From the NCBI GenBank assembly GCA_963841635.1, contig CAWJDO010000002.1:4774001-4838000 (forward strand): 64,000 nucleotides of DNA. The letters run 5' to 3'. Within the stretch, counting starts at the first letter, position 1. Every line of letters begins with the position of its first letter. This DNA is from DASWZN01 sp963841635 (GTDB lineage Bacteria; Acidobacteriota; Terriglobia; Bryobacterales; Bryobacteraceae). A program made the position numbers and the translations under genes. Shown here piece after piece: positions 57,489-64,000 of the stretch. The notes under the pieces are model-generated. The model saw nothing but the letters and a program-made list of their open reading frames with translations, did no database searches and had not been told where the DNA came from.

Positions 57489-58662
57489 GGAACTGAGGGC
57501 CGGCGGCGCGGCGCTGTCGTATCCGGCGCTGACGGCGTTTTGCCGCCGGCAAGGCATCGGACAAACGCCTCCCGTGCCGGCGGGCCAGTATCACTTCGAT
57601 CCGGGCGTGGAGATGCAGCACGACACCTCTCCGCACCAGGTCGAAGTGGGCGGACGGAAGTACAAGGCGCAGACCGCCTCGGCGGTGCTGTGCTACTCGC
57701 ACATGCTGTTCTTCCAGATCCAACCCACCTTCCAGAGGTTCGACTGCAAGGTGTTTCTCACCGAGGCGCTGCGCTATATGAACGGCAGCCCCGAGCGCGT
57801 GATGATCGACAACACGCACGTGGTGGTGCTGCGCGGCACGGGGCGCGAGATGATCGCCGTGCCCGAGATGGAGGCGTTTGGAGAACGCTTTGGGTTCCGC
57901 TTCGTGGCGCACGAGCGCGGCGACGCCAACCGCTCGGCGCGCGTGGAACGCCCGTTTTCCTTCATCGAAAACAACTTCCTGGCCGGGCGCGCGTTCTCCA
58001 CCTGGGACGATCTGAACCGGCAGGCGCGGCAGTGGTGCGACCGCGTCAACTCGACTTACAAGAAACACATCCGCGCCGTGCCGCGCGAACTGTTCGCCGT
58101 CGAGCGCCCGCACCTGAAACCGCTGCCGGCCTGGATTCCGGAAGTGTATCGTCTGCATCAACGCACGGTGGACGTAGAAGGGTACGTCTCGGTGCACACC
58201 ATTCGCTATTCGGTCCCGGCCGCCTGGATCGGGCGGTGCGTGGAGGTTCGCGAGACCAAGGACAAGATCGAGATCGAACTGGATGCGCGCCACCTGGTAA
58301 CGCATGTTCGCGCCGTAGGGCCGCACCCGCAGCGGATCATGCTGGCCGAGCACAAACTGCCGCGCGGGGAAGCCGTCAAGCGCGATCCGCACCCGGAGGA
58401 ACAAAGCATCTTACGCGCCGCGCCGGAGATCGCCGAGTATGTGGCGGCGCTGAAGCAAAAGGGCCGCAAGGTGGTGGCCCTGGCTCTGCGGCATCTGTTG
58501 CGGCTGCTGAAGGAGTATCCGCGCGAGCCGTTTCTGGCTGCGGTGGGCGAAGCCGCCCGCTACGGCCTCTACGATCTGGACCGCCTGGAGCGCATGATTC
58601 TGCGCCGCGTGGCGCGCGACTACTTTTTGCCGGAAGAAACGGAACCCGACGGCGATGACTGA
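57310..58662 (+). CDS. istA: IS21 family transposase IstA
   Basis: 450 aa from the GTG at 57310. The helix-turn-helix SHREIARVLQVSRLSVRKVL is followed by the DDE core: Asp105 (EMQHDTSP), Asp167 (VMIDNTHVVV) and Glu213 (RVERPFSFIE). Upstream in the same frame an ATG at 57259 gives MLSQMQ, then TGA (57277-57279), then TAILELSAQG leading into the helix-turn-helix. The usual N-terminus may thus be interrupted by a nonsense codon, or translation begins downstream. Overlaps parB-like and istB. Confidence 0.9.
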   Translation: MSHREIARVLQVSRLSVRKVLRSNSTHVPELHRAEKAEPYRQRILELLIACKGNLVRVHEELRAGGAALSYPALTAFCRRQGIGQTPPVPAGQYHFDPGVEMQHDTSPHQVEVGGRKYKAQTASAVLCYSHMLFFQIQPTFQRFDCKVFLTEALRYMNGSPERVMIDNTHVVVLRGTGREMIAVPEMEAFGERFGFRFVAHERGDANRSARVERPFSFIENNFLAGRAFSTWDDLNRQARQWCDRVNSTYKKHIRAVPRELFAVERPHLKPLPAWIPEVYRLHQRTVDVEGYVSVHTIRYSVPAAWIGRCVEVRETKDKIEIELDARHLVTHVRAVGPHPQRIMLAEHKLPRGEAVKRDPHPEEQSILRAAPEIAEYVAALKQKGRKVVALALRHLLRLLKEYPREPFLAAVGEAARYGLYDLDRLERMILRRVARDYFLPEETEPDGDD

Positions 58663-59380
58663 AGAACTCGAACAACTGCTGAAGAATCTCAAGCTGCGGC
58701 GCATGCTCGACGTGTATGACGAGCAGTTGCGCGCGGCCGAGAAAGCCGACGTTTCTTACTCGGAGTTCGTCGCCGGGCTGTTGCGCGCGCAGTGGCACGA
58801 CCGCCAGGAAAGCGCGCTGGAGTGGCGTATCCGCAGGGCCAATCTGCCCGAACGCTGGTCGCTCGAAACGTTCCCCTATGCGCGCCAGCCCGGCGTCAAC
58901 CGCAAACAGATCCGTGCCTTCGCCGAACTCGACTTCGTCGCCAAGCACGAGAATCTGGTGCTGGCGGGGCCCACGGGCGTGGGCAAAACGGGACTGGCCT
59001 GCGGCCTTCTGCTGAAGGCTCTGCAGAACGGCCACCGCTGCCAGTTCATCCGCGCGCAGGATCTGTTCGACGAAATGTATGCCTCCCTGGCCGACCGCTC
59101 CACGCGCCGGTTACTGAATCGCCTGTCCCGTCTGGACGTCCTGTTGATCGACGAGCTCGGATACCTGAACCTCAAACCGGAACAGTCGAACACCTTCTTC
59201 AAACTGATGGAGGAGCGCTATCATCGCCACTCCACGATCATCACCACAAACTTGGTGTATGACGAGTGGCATAACTTCCTGGGCAACAAATCGATGGTGG
59301 AGGCGCTGCTGAGCCGCGTGCGGCACTACTGCCACACGGTGACCATCAACGGTCCCTCGCTGCGCGAGCCGCAAGGCTGA
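58655..59380 (+). CDS. istB: IS21 helper ATPase IstB
   Basis: 241 aa AAA+ ATPase. Walker A AGPTGVGKTGLA near residue 104, Walker B LLIDELGYL near 166, sensor region TIITTNLVYDEWHNFLGN. It assembles on DNA and activates IstA for strand transfer. It overlaps istA by 8 nt. Confidence 0.94.
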   Translation: MTEELEQLLKNLKLRRMLDVYDEQLRAAEKADVSYSEFVAGLLRAQWHDRQESALEWRIRRANLPERWSLETFPYARQPGVNRKQIRAFAELDFVAKHENLVLAGPTGVGKTGLACGLLLKALQNGHRCQFIRAQDLFDEMYASLADRSTRRLLNRLSRLDVLLIDELGYLNLKPEQSNTFFKLMEERYHRHSTIITTNLVYDEWHNFLGNKSMVEALLSRVRHYCHTVTINGPSLREPQG

Positions 59381-59384
59381 ACGG

Positions 59385-59705
59385 ATGGAGCAACGCGATT
59401 ACGTCCGCCGGCTGCTGGAAGCCTACCGGACGACTCCGGGCACTTGCGGGGCCGTGCGCCGTCCGGACCGCGCGCTGGCGGCCCAACTGCACGAGCGCGG
59501 CGTGCCGATCGAGGCGGTCGAGAATGCGCTGATTCTGGCCACGGCGCGGCGCCTGGCGCGTCCCGCCGGCGCGCCGCCGCTGGCCACGATCCGCTCGCTG
59601 GCCTACTTCGCGCCGGTCATCGAAGAGGTCCTGCGGCTGCAGGTCGGTCCGGAGTACTTCCGCCATCTGCGCAACCGCATCGCCGGGTTCCCGCCGGCCC
59701 CGTAG
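59385..59705 (+). CDS. IS21-associated small helical protein
   Basis: 106 aa, starting 4 nt after istB. Alpha-helical, Arg/Ala-rich (YVRRLLEAYRTTPGTCGAVR, IRSLAYFAPVIEEVLRLQVG). It lies within the inverted repeats and is tightly coupled to istB, so it is part of the element. No known domain; it may be a regulator or accessory factor. Confidence 0.7.
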   Translation: MEQRDYVRRLLEAYRTTPGTCGAVRRPDRALAAQLHERGVPIEAVENALILATARRLARPAGAPPLATIRSLAYFAPVIEEVLRLQVGPEYFRHLRNRIAGFPPAP

Positions 59706-59887
59706 CTTTCGCCGCGCCCCGCCAGCCCACGCCTCCGGCGTGGATGATGCTGCCTCTTCCCTCAACTTCACCCAAGGAGCCGCGCGCCTGCGGCGCGGAT
59801 GATGAACTACCCCCCGCGCGAGATCGTGTTCCCAATGCGGGTCACTCTAACCGAGCGCTACTGGGCCAGTTCTGGCGAGCGCCGAAG

Positions 59888-59895
59888 CGAGAACA
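59888..59895. repeat. Target site duplication, right copy
   Basis: CGAGAACA directly after the right inverted repeat of the IS21-type element, identical to 52378-52385. Confidence 0.88.
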
Positions 59896-59904
59896 GGAAT
59901 CAAT

Positions 59905-60426
59905 GTGAAGAACAACGGAATCTCTTCGGCTTCCCTCACGGTGTTGCCCGCCGCGGAACGTAGGGAGGCCGAGCGGAGCGAGGCCGACCGGAGTACAGCG
60001 GCGGGCAACACCGTCGCGCCCGAGCCGGCCGCTCCAGCCCTGCCCGATCCGGAGGTTGTCGCCAACCCCAAACGCCGCTCTTTCACGGCCGAGTACAAAC
60101 TGAGCGTCTTGGCCCAGGCCGATGCCGCCGCCGCGCAGCCCGGCGCTATCGGAGCCCTGCTGCGCCGCGAAGGCCTCTACTCCTCGCATCTGGTCACCTG
60201 GCGTCGCGAGCGGCAGACCGGCATCCTGAAGGGCTTGACTCCGCACAAACGCGGCCCCAAGTCCAAACGCAATCCGCAGGACGAGGAGATGCAGAAACTC
60301 CGCCGCGAGAACCAGCGCCTGACCGAGGAGCTGCGTAAAGCCGCGATTGTCATCGATGTTCAAAAAAAAGTGGGCGCTCTGTTGGGCTGGCCGCTGCCGA
60401 AGGCGGACCCCGAGGAGAAACCCTGA
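59905..60426 (+). CDS. IS3-family transposase OrfA
   Basis: 173 aa. A helix-turn-helix (RSFTAEYKLSVLAQADAAAA) and a leucine-zipper-like coiled coil (EEMQKLRRENQRLTEELRKA). The first 45 residues are low complexity and partly encoded by a 77-bp palindromic insert (59938-60014). It overlaps orfB by one base (TGATG), which suggests coupling rather than a -1 frameshift. Confidence 0.88.
   Translation: MKNNGISSASLTVLPAAERREAERSEADRSTAAGNTVAPEPAAPALPDPEVVANPKRRSFTAEYKLSVLAQADAAAAQPGAIGALLRREGLYSSHLVTWRRERQTGILKGLTPHKRGPKSKRNPQDEEMQKLRRENQRLTEELRKAAIVIDVQKKVGALLGWPLPKADPEEKP
59938..60014. repeat. 77-bp palindromic insert in orfA
   Basis: Perfect 17-bp inverted repeats, ACGGTGTTGCCCGCCGC (59938-59954) and its reverse complement (59998-60014), around a 43-bp centre with GAGGCCGA-type repeats. 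It encodes TVLPAAERREAERSEADRST and following residues, which precede the usual OrfA start of similarity. Confidence 0.85.
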
Positions 60427-61442
60427 TGGAAGCCGTCACCCAACTGGCCCCCACCGTGGGCATCGCCGCTGCCTGCGATTTCCTCAGTGTGGCCCGGGCT
60501 TCCTACTACCGCCAGCGCCCGGTCCCGGATCAGCCCGAATCGCCAGCGGCCAAGACGGTTCCCGCTCGCTCCCTCACTGCAGATGAGCGGGCAGGTGTGT
60601 TGACCGTCTTGCATGAGGAGCGGTTTCAGGACCGCTCTCCCGCGGCCGTTCAGGCCACCTTGCTGGACGAAGGACAGTATCTCTGCTCGATCCGCACCAT
60701 GTACCGCATTCTGGAACAGCAGGAAGAATCCCGCGAACGCCGCGATCAGTTGGTCCATCCCTCTTACCAGAAACCCGAGTTGCTGGCGACCGCGCCCAAC
60801 CAGCTTTGGAGTTGGGACATCACCAAGCTGCTCGGACCGGTCAAGTGGACCTACTTCTATCTCTATGTCATCCTCGACGTGTTCAGCCGCTACGTGGTCG
60901 GCTGGATGCTGGCGCCGCGCGAGAGCGCCGAGTTGGCCAAGCGACTCATCGGCGAGACCTGCCGCAAGTTCGAGATCCCCGAGGGCCAGCTCACCATCCA
61001 CGCCGACCGCGGCTCGTCGATGCGATCCAAACCGGTGGCCTTCCTGCTGGCCGACCTGGGCGTCACAAAAACACATTCGCGCCCGTATGTCTCTGACGAC
61101 AACCCGTATTCGGAAAGCCAGTTCCGCACGATGAAATACCGCCCGGATTTCCCGGACCGCTTCGGCTGTATCCAAGACAGCCGCGCCTTTTGCCAGCAGT
61201 TCTTTCAGTGGTACAACCAGGAGCACCGCCACTCCGGCATCGGCTTGCTTACCCCGGCCATGGTTCACTTCGGGGAAGCCCAGGCCGTTCTGTCCCGCCG
61301 CCAGGTGGTGCTCGATGCCGCTTACCAGGCGCACCCGGACCGCTTCGTCCGGCGCCCGCCCAAACCACTGCCGCTACCTTCGGCGGTGTGGATCAACAAG
61401 CCCGACTCCGCCCGCTCAAAGACGGATGAGGAAAGTCAGTAA
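60426..61442 (+). CDS. IS3-family transposase OrfB
   Basis: 338 aa. HTH_21-like region (VHEERFQDRSPAAV-type), then the rve integrase core: Asp in LWSWDITKL, Asp in IHADRGSSMRSKPV, Glu in NPYSESQFRTMKYRPDFP. C-terminal YNQEHRHSGIGLLTPAMVHF is the IS3 signature. All DDE residues are present. Confidence 0.92.
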   Translation: MEAVTQLAPTVGIAAACDFLSVARASYYRQRPVPDQPESPAAKTVPARSLTADERAGVLTVLHEERFQDRSPAAVQATLLDEGQYLCSIRTMYRILEQQEESRERRDQLVHPSYQKPELLATAPNQLWSWDITKLLGPVKWTYFYLYVILDVFSRYVVGWMLAPRESAELAKRLIGETCRKFEIPEGQLTIHADRGSSMRSKPVAFLLADLGVTKTHSRPYVSDDNPYSESQFRTMKYRPDFPDRFGCIQDSRAFCQQFFQWYNQEHRHSGIGLLTPAMVHFGEAQAVLSRRQVVLDAAYQAHPDRFVRRPPKPLPLPSAVWINKPDSARSKTDEESQ

Positions 61443-61559
61443 ATTCCTATGCCGGGTGTCTCAAAGTGCTTGACACGCGCCGTTGCCGGCACCCGCACTC
61501 TCGCCGTGCCCTGAAGGCTTTCGGTCCAGACCCAGATCAGCAGTCAGTGCGCAGGCCGT

Positions 61560-62468
61560 TCAGGACTCTTCGAAGTAGTCCTGATCAATCTTCTTGACGA
61601 CATAGGCCTTCCCCTTGGTCACACCGACTTCGAAATCAATCATGTAGTCGGCAAGTTGTCTGCCATCGATGAGGACGATCTTCTTTTCAATCCTCTGAAT
61701 GTAATCGAAGGCATCCTGAGAGAAGCCTGACGTGGTAATGAGGACCCCCTTGCGAGCCCGATGCCCTTCCAAGCTCCCAGCGAAGGCCTGAACGACGGGC
61801 CGTCCTACGACGGCGTTCCAGCGCTTCGCTTGCACATAAACTACATCGAGCCCCAGACGATCTTCCTTGATGATTCCGTCAATTCCGCCATCTCCTGCAC
61901 CCCCAACCGCCTTTCCGGCGTCTTCGATTGAGCCGCCATAGCCCATCGCCACTAGGAGTTCGACTACAAGCTTCTCAAAAAAGGCGGGCGAGGACTTCTT
62001 GACCACCTCCAGCAACTCCGCGGCGAGGGCCTGCCTGAGAACTTGGTAGCCGGCCGCAAGTTGCTCTTCTGGTGTCTGGAAGGCGTCCTTGCCGTTCAGC
62101 GGTTGACCGTCTCCATGATCTACGGCGCCCTTGTGGAACCCGACAAACTCGGGGTATCGCGAGAGGATCTTCACCGATATCCGCAGGTGTCTTTCGCCGA
62201 GTAGCTCCTTCCCTCGGTCTGTGATCTGAAAGACACCGCGCCGAACTCGCTTTAGAACCGCCGCTTTCGAGAAATATACCGAAGCCCAAGCCAGTCGGTT
62301 CGCGAATTTCGTTTGCGTTCCGCTGGGTAGTTTCTCCGCGAGATCGGCGTCAGAAAGACGCAGAGCCGCTTGAACCTGCTTCCGCACGTCAACGACCGCG
62401 TGGTCAGCACCGTCGGCCATGGCGTTCAACAGAGGGACGAAGAAGCTCTGGAAATCGGGTACTGGCAT
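61560..62468 (-). CDS. mrr: Mrr-type restriction endonuclease
   Basis: 302 aa. Mrr N-terminal winged helix (about 1-100; WASVYFSKAAVLKRVRRGVF and ITDRGKELL), then the Mrr catalytic domain (about 160-290): FEKLVVELLVAMGYGGS, GDGGIDGIIKEDRLGLDVVY with the acidic residues, and VQAKRW with the QxK lysine of the PD-(D/E)xK fold. Mrr enzymes cut methylated DNA. No partner methylase is nearby, as expected for type IV restriction. Confidence 0.93.
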   Translation of the reverse strand: MPVPDFQSFFVPLLNAMADGADHAVVDVRKQVQAALRLSDADLAEKLPSGTQTKFANRLAWASVYFSKAAVLKRVRRGVFQITDRGKELLGERHLRISVKILSRYPEFVGFHKGAVDHGDGQPLNGKDAFQTPEEQLAAGYQVLRQALAAELLEVVKKSSPAFFEKLVVELLVAMGYGGSIEDAGKAVGGAGDGGIDGIIKEDRLGLDVVYVQAKRWNAVVGRPVVQAFAGSLEGHRARKGVLITTSGFSQDAFDYIQRIEKKIVLIDGRQLADYMIDFEVGVTKGKAYVVKKIDQDYFEES

Positions 62469-62737
62469 CAGCGGCTATTCTAGTCCCTTTCGTCTTCGAA
62501 TGGGTACGGAGGCCGAAGGAAAGCTTCCAGGTCGGATGGATGGCTTCATGGTGACTGCGGAAACAGCGCCAATCGCGAGGAAGAAGCGCGCCCCAGAGCG
62601 CTTGAGGAAGGCCGCAGCCGAGTCAGTCACGACGAAGCAAGCTTGAGACAATCATACCGCGCAAGCATACCGCTAAAATCAAAGCTAGCACGACTGCTGC
62701 TTCTTATGTATCAGTAAGTCATTTTTAATCAACGATT
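62469..62737. other. AT-richer gap between mrr and tRNA-Leu
   Basis: About 270 bp. The last 100 bases are clearly lower in GC than the chromosome around. A 75-codon plus-strand frame (62419-62646) overlaps mrr and has no support. This is where an island attachment site would lie next to the tRNA 3' end; no direct repeat of the tRNA end was found at the other side. Confidence 0.5.
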
Positions 62738-62824
62738 TGGTGCGGATGAAAGGACTTGAACCTTCACCCCCTTGCGAGGACTAGAACCTGAATCTAGCGC
62801 GTCTGCCAATTCCGCCACATCCGC
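62738..62824 (-). tRNA. tRNA-Leu (anticodon CAG)
   Basis: 87 nt including an encoded CCA (62738-62740). Acceptor GCGGATG/CATCCGC, D arm with AATTGGCAGACGC, anticodon stem CTAGA/TCTAG with loop TTCAGGT giving CAG, long variable arm (CCTCGCAAGGGGG region) and T arm with GGTTCAAGTCC. The 3' end points to the accessory region at lower coordinates. Confidence 0.96.
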
Positions 62825-62900
62825 ACGATTTGGACGGTACCATCTCATTGTCCGCGAGCGGGCGCGGGCTGTCAAATCAGAACCGAAATCGGCGCGCGGA

Positions 62901-62931
62901 GGTCCGCTCCCTTACGGTCGCGGTTCGGTGC
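62901..62931 (+). repeat. REP-like repeat (family A)
   Basis: GGTCCGCTCCCTTACGGTCG followed by CGGTTCGGTGC, ending at the first base of the ldcA-like stop codon. Nearly identical to 43225-43255. Confidence 0.85.
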
Positions 62932-63980
62932 TAGGCCAGCGCAGGCTCCTCGATCGCCAGCTCCCCTTTGTCCGCGTCGAGCGAGGCCAGCGGGCCCAGC
63001 GGCAGCGTGAGCTGATCGTCGGTGTGGCCGATGGTGAGACCGGAGAGCACCGGAATGGCGAGCTTGCCGAGGATCTGGTCCACCACCTCGCCCACCGAGA
63101 AGGTCGATTCGAAGGCGGGCTTGAAGTCGCGCGGGCGGCAATCGCTGCACTCGCCGAAGACGATGCCGGCGGCGGCGTCCAACTTGCCGGCGAGGCGCAG
63201 CTGCGTCAGCATGCCGTCGATGGAATAGGGCTGCTCCTCCACATCCTCTATAAACAGGATGCGGCCGCGAGTGTCGATCTCAAAGGGCGTGCCGAGGGTG
63301 CGGGTCACGAGAGACAGGTTGCCTCCAACGAGCCGGCCTCGCGCCTTGCCGGGACGCACCGTGCGCAGCGTGTGGACCGGCCGCAGTTGGTTGGTTTCCG
63401 GCGGGTTCGTCACCACCCCCAGCGGTGCGGTGGAGAACAGCGCCCGGCGAAACCACTTCTGCGTGAAATCGGTGAACGCGGAGATCATCACCGGCCCGTG
63501 AAACGTCACCAGGCCCGCGCGCTTGTGAATTGCCAGGTGCAGGCAGGTGATGTCGCTGTAGCCGAGAAAGATTTTGGGGTTCGCGCGCAGCAGGCCGTAG
63601 TCGATGCGGTCCAGCAGGCGCTCGGAACCGTAGCCGCCGCGGATGGCGAAGACGGCCTTCACAGCGGGATCGCGGAACATGTCGTGCAGGTCGTCCAGGC
63701 GCTCGCGGTCGGTGCCGCCCAGATAGCCCGCCCGCTGGCCGACGTTGCGGCCCATCTTGTGCCGAAGTCCGAAGTACTCCACGGTGCGAACGACCATCGC
63801 CAGGCGGTCGGGGTCCGAGACGTAGGCGCCGGGGGTGATGAGGCCCACGGTGTCTCCTTCCTTCAAGGCCGCGGGCCGCGCCAGCGCGGGTTCCGCGGAG
63901 GTTTCGGCCTCAGCGCGCGCGGCGGCCAAGGCGCCAAGGCCCACCATGAATTGTCTGCGTCCGGTCATGGCTGCGAACAT
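62931..63980 (-). CDS. LD-carboxypeptidase (peptidase family S66), probably Tat-exported
   Basis: 349 aa. A twin-arginine-like signal (MTGRRQFMVGLGALAAARAE) leads to the S66 domain: VGLITPGAYVSD, FAIRGGYGSERLLDRIDY, the nucleophile Ser in FLGYSDITCLHLA, and GGNLSLVTRTLGTPFEIDTR. The late segments with the catalytic Glu and His (FIEDVEEQPYSIDGML and LTIGHTDDQ) are present. It would trim the terminal D-Ala from peptidoglycan tetrapeptides or related substrates; MccF-like immunity proteins share the fold. An ATG at 63968 is an alternative start that fits the signal better. Confidence 0.9.
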   Translation of the reverse strand: MFAAMTGRRQFMVGLGALAAARAEAETSAEPALARPAALKEGDTVGLITPGAYVSDPDRLAMVVRTVEYFGLRHKMGRNVGQRAGYLGGTDRERLDDLHDMFRDPAVKAVFAIRGGYGSERLLDRIDYGLLRANPKIFLGYSDITCLHLAIHKRAGLVTFHGPVMISAFTDFTQKWFRRALFSTAPLGVVTNPPETNQLRPVHTLRTVRPGKARGRLVGGNLSLVTRTLGTPFEIDTRGRILFIEDVEEQPYSIDGMLTQLRLAGKLDAAAGIVFGECSDCRPRDFKPAFESTFSVGEVVDQILGKLAIPVLSGLTIGHTDDQLTLPLGPLASLDADKGELAIEEPALA

Positions 63981-64000
63981 AGCACAGCGCCGAACGGGTT

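Larger units (their letters stand above)
52386..59887 (+). mobile_element. IS21-type element carrying five genes, split by a RIT element
   Basis: Ends are 26-bp inverted repeats matching at 25 positions (CTTCGGCGCTCGCCAGAACT at 52386; its reverse complement ends at 59887). An 8-bp direct duplication flanks them. Genes of the element: zinc-ribbon protein, ParB-like protein, istA, istB and a 106-aa protein, all rightward. A second internal end motif (AAACTGACCC) follows the RIT insertion at about 55869, as multiple end repeats are common in IS21. Removing the 3.4-kb RIT element leaves about 4.1 kb. Confidence 0.88.
59905..61442 (+). mobile_element. IS3-family element (genes only; ends not resolved)
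   Basis: orfA and orfB form a standard IS3 transposase pair. A candidate right end is TGTCAAGCACTTTGAGACAC read on the minus strand near 61456-61475. I find no matching left copy in the bases between 52104 and 52385 or between 59888 and 59905, so the left end may be lost. Confidence 0.7.

Noticed and set aside
62419..62646. 75-codon plus-strand frame near mrr
   Set aside because: Overlaps the mrr start antisense, has no ribosome site, and its sequence is low complexity.
62738..62824. Direct repeat of the tRNA-Leu 3' end as an island attachment site
   Set aside because: I scanned the left border region (48.7-49.4 kb) and the element ends and found no convincing copy.

Overview
The window is GC-rich DNA (mid-60s %, by eye) from a Gram-negative bacterium, most likely an Acidobacteriota member of the Solibacter/Bryobacter type. 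Support for this: a long VWFA/TPR protein of the acidobacterial type, a large 'duplicated orphan permease' style ABC permease, a bactofilin, an outer-membrane porin, and dispersed palindromic repeats whose translations (PLAYARGSV, VGQDSSPAAG) I recall from annotations of that group. No ribosomal RNA is present, so the assignment is an inference.

Region 1 (1-10.4 kb) is a sulfur assimilation locus. A leftward operon runs porin - sbp - cysT - cysW - cysA - cysD - cysN (cysN is cut by the window edge), mostly with 1-4 nt overlaps. Diverging from it are a cystathionine gamma-synthase/lyase-type gene and cysK; their promoter carries a perfect palindrome over the -10 box. Directly behind cysK lies an odd tRNA-like gene: SelC-like shape, long variable arm, but a GCA (cysteine) anticodon. 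A leftward serine O-acetyltransferase (cysE) follows.

Region 2 (10.4-48.7 kb) is ordinary chromosome: a STAS protein, a secreted repeat-fold protein, paaK plus an ACT protein, a PadR regulator with a membrane methyltransferase, a lytic transglycosylase, a VWFA/TPR protein, a LolC-type permease, lysS, a glycosyltransferase, bactofilin, a frameshifted ABC permease, a methyltransferase with a rearranged partial copy nearby, a family 3 glycoside hydrolase, an ABC-2 exporter, a caspase-like lipoprotein, the heme genes hemE-hemH-hemY, and the operon rimP-nusA-infB-ylxP-rbfA with a terminator-like hairpin in its leader.

Region 3 (48.7-62.8 kb) looks like an accessory island: a hipBA toxin-antitoxin pair with twin palindromic operators, a DUF2971 gene, a five-gene IS21-type element with an 8-bp target duplication, a recombinase-in-trio (RIT) element nested inside the left end of that element, an IS3-type element, and an Mrr-type restriction nuclease. 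It ends at a tRNA-Leu(CAG) whose 3' end faces the island. The last gene is an LD-carboxypeptidase.

Short palindromic repeats are scattered through regions 1 and 2, and several have become part of genes: the cysW N-terminus, the hemY C-terminus, the signal peptide of the GH3 enzyme, and the start of an IS3 orfA.
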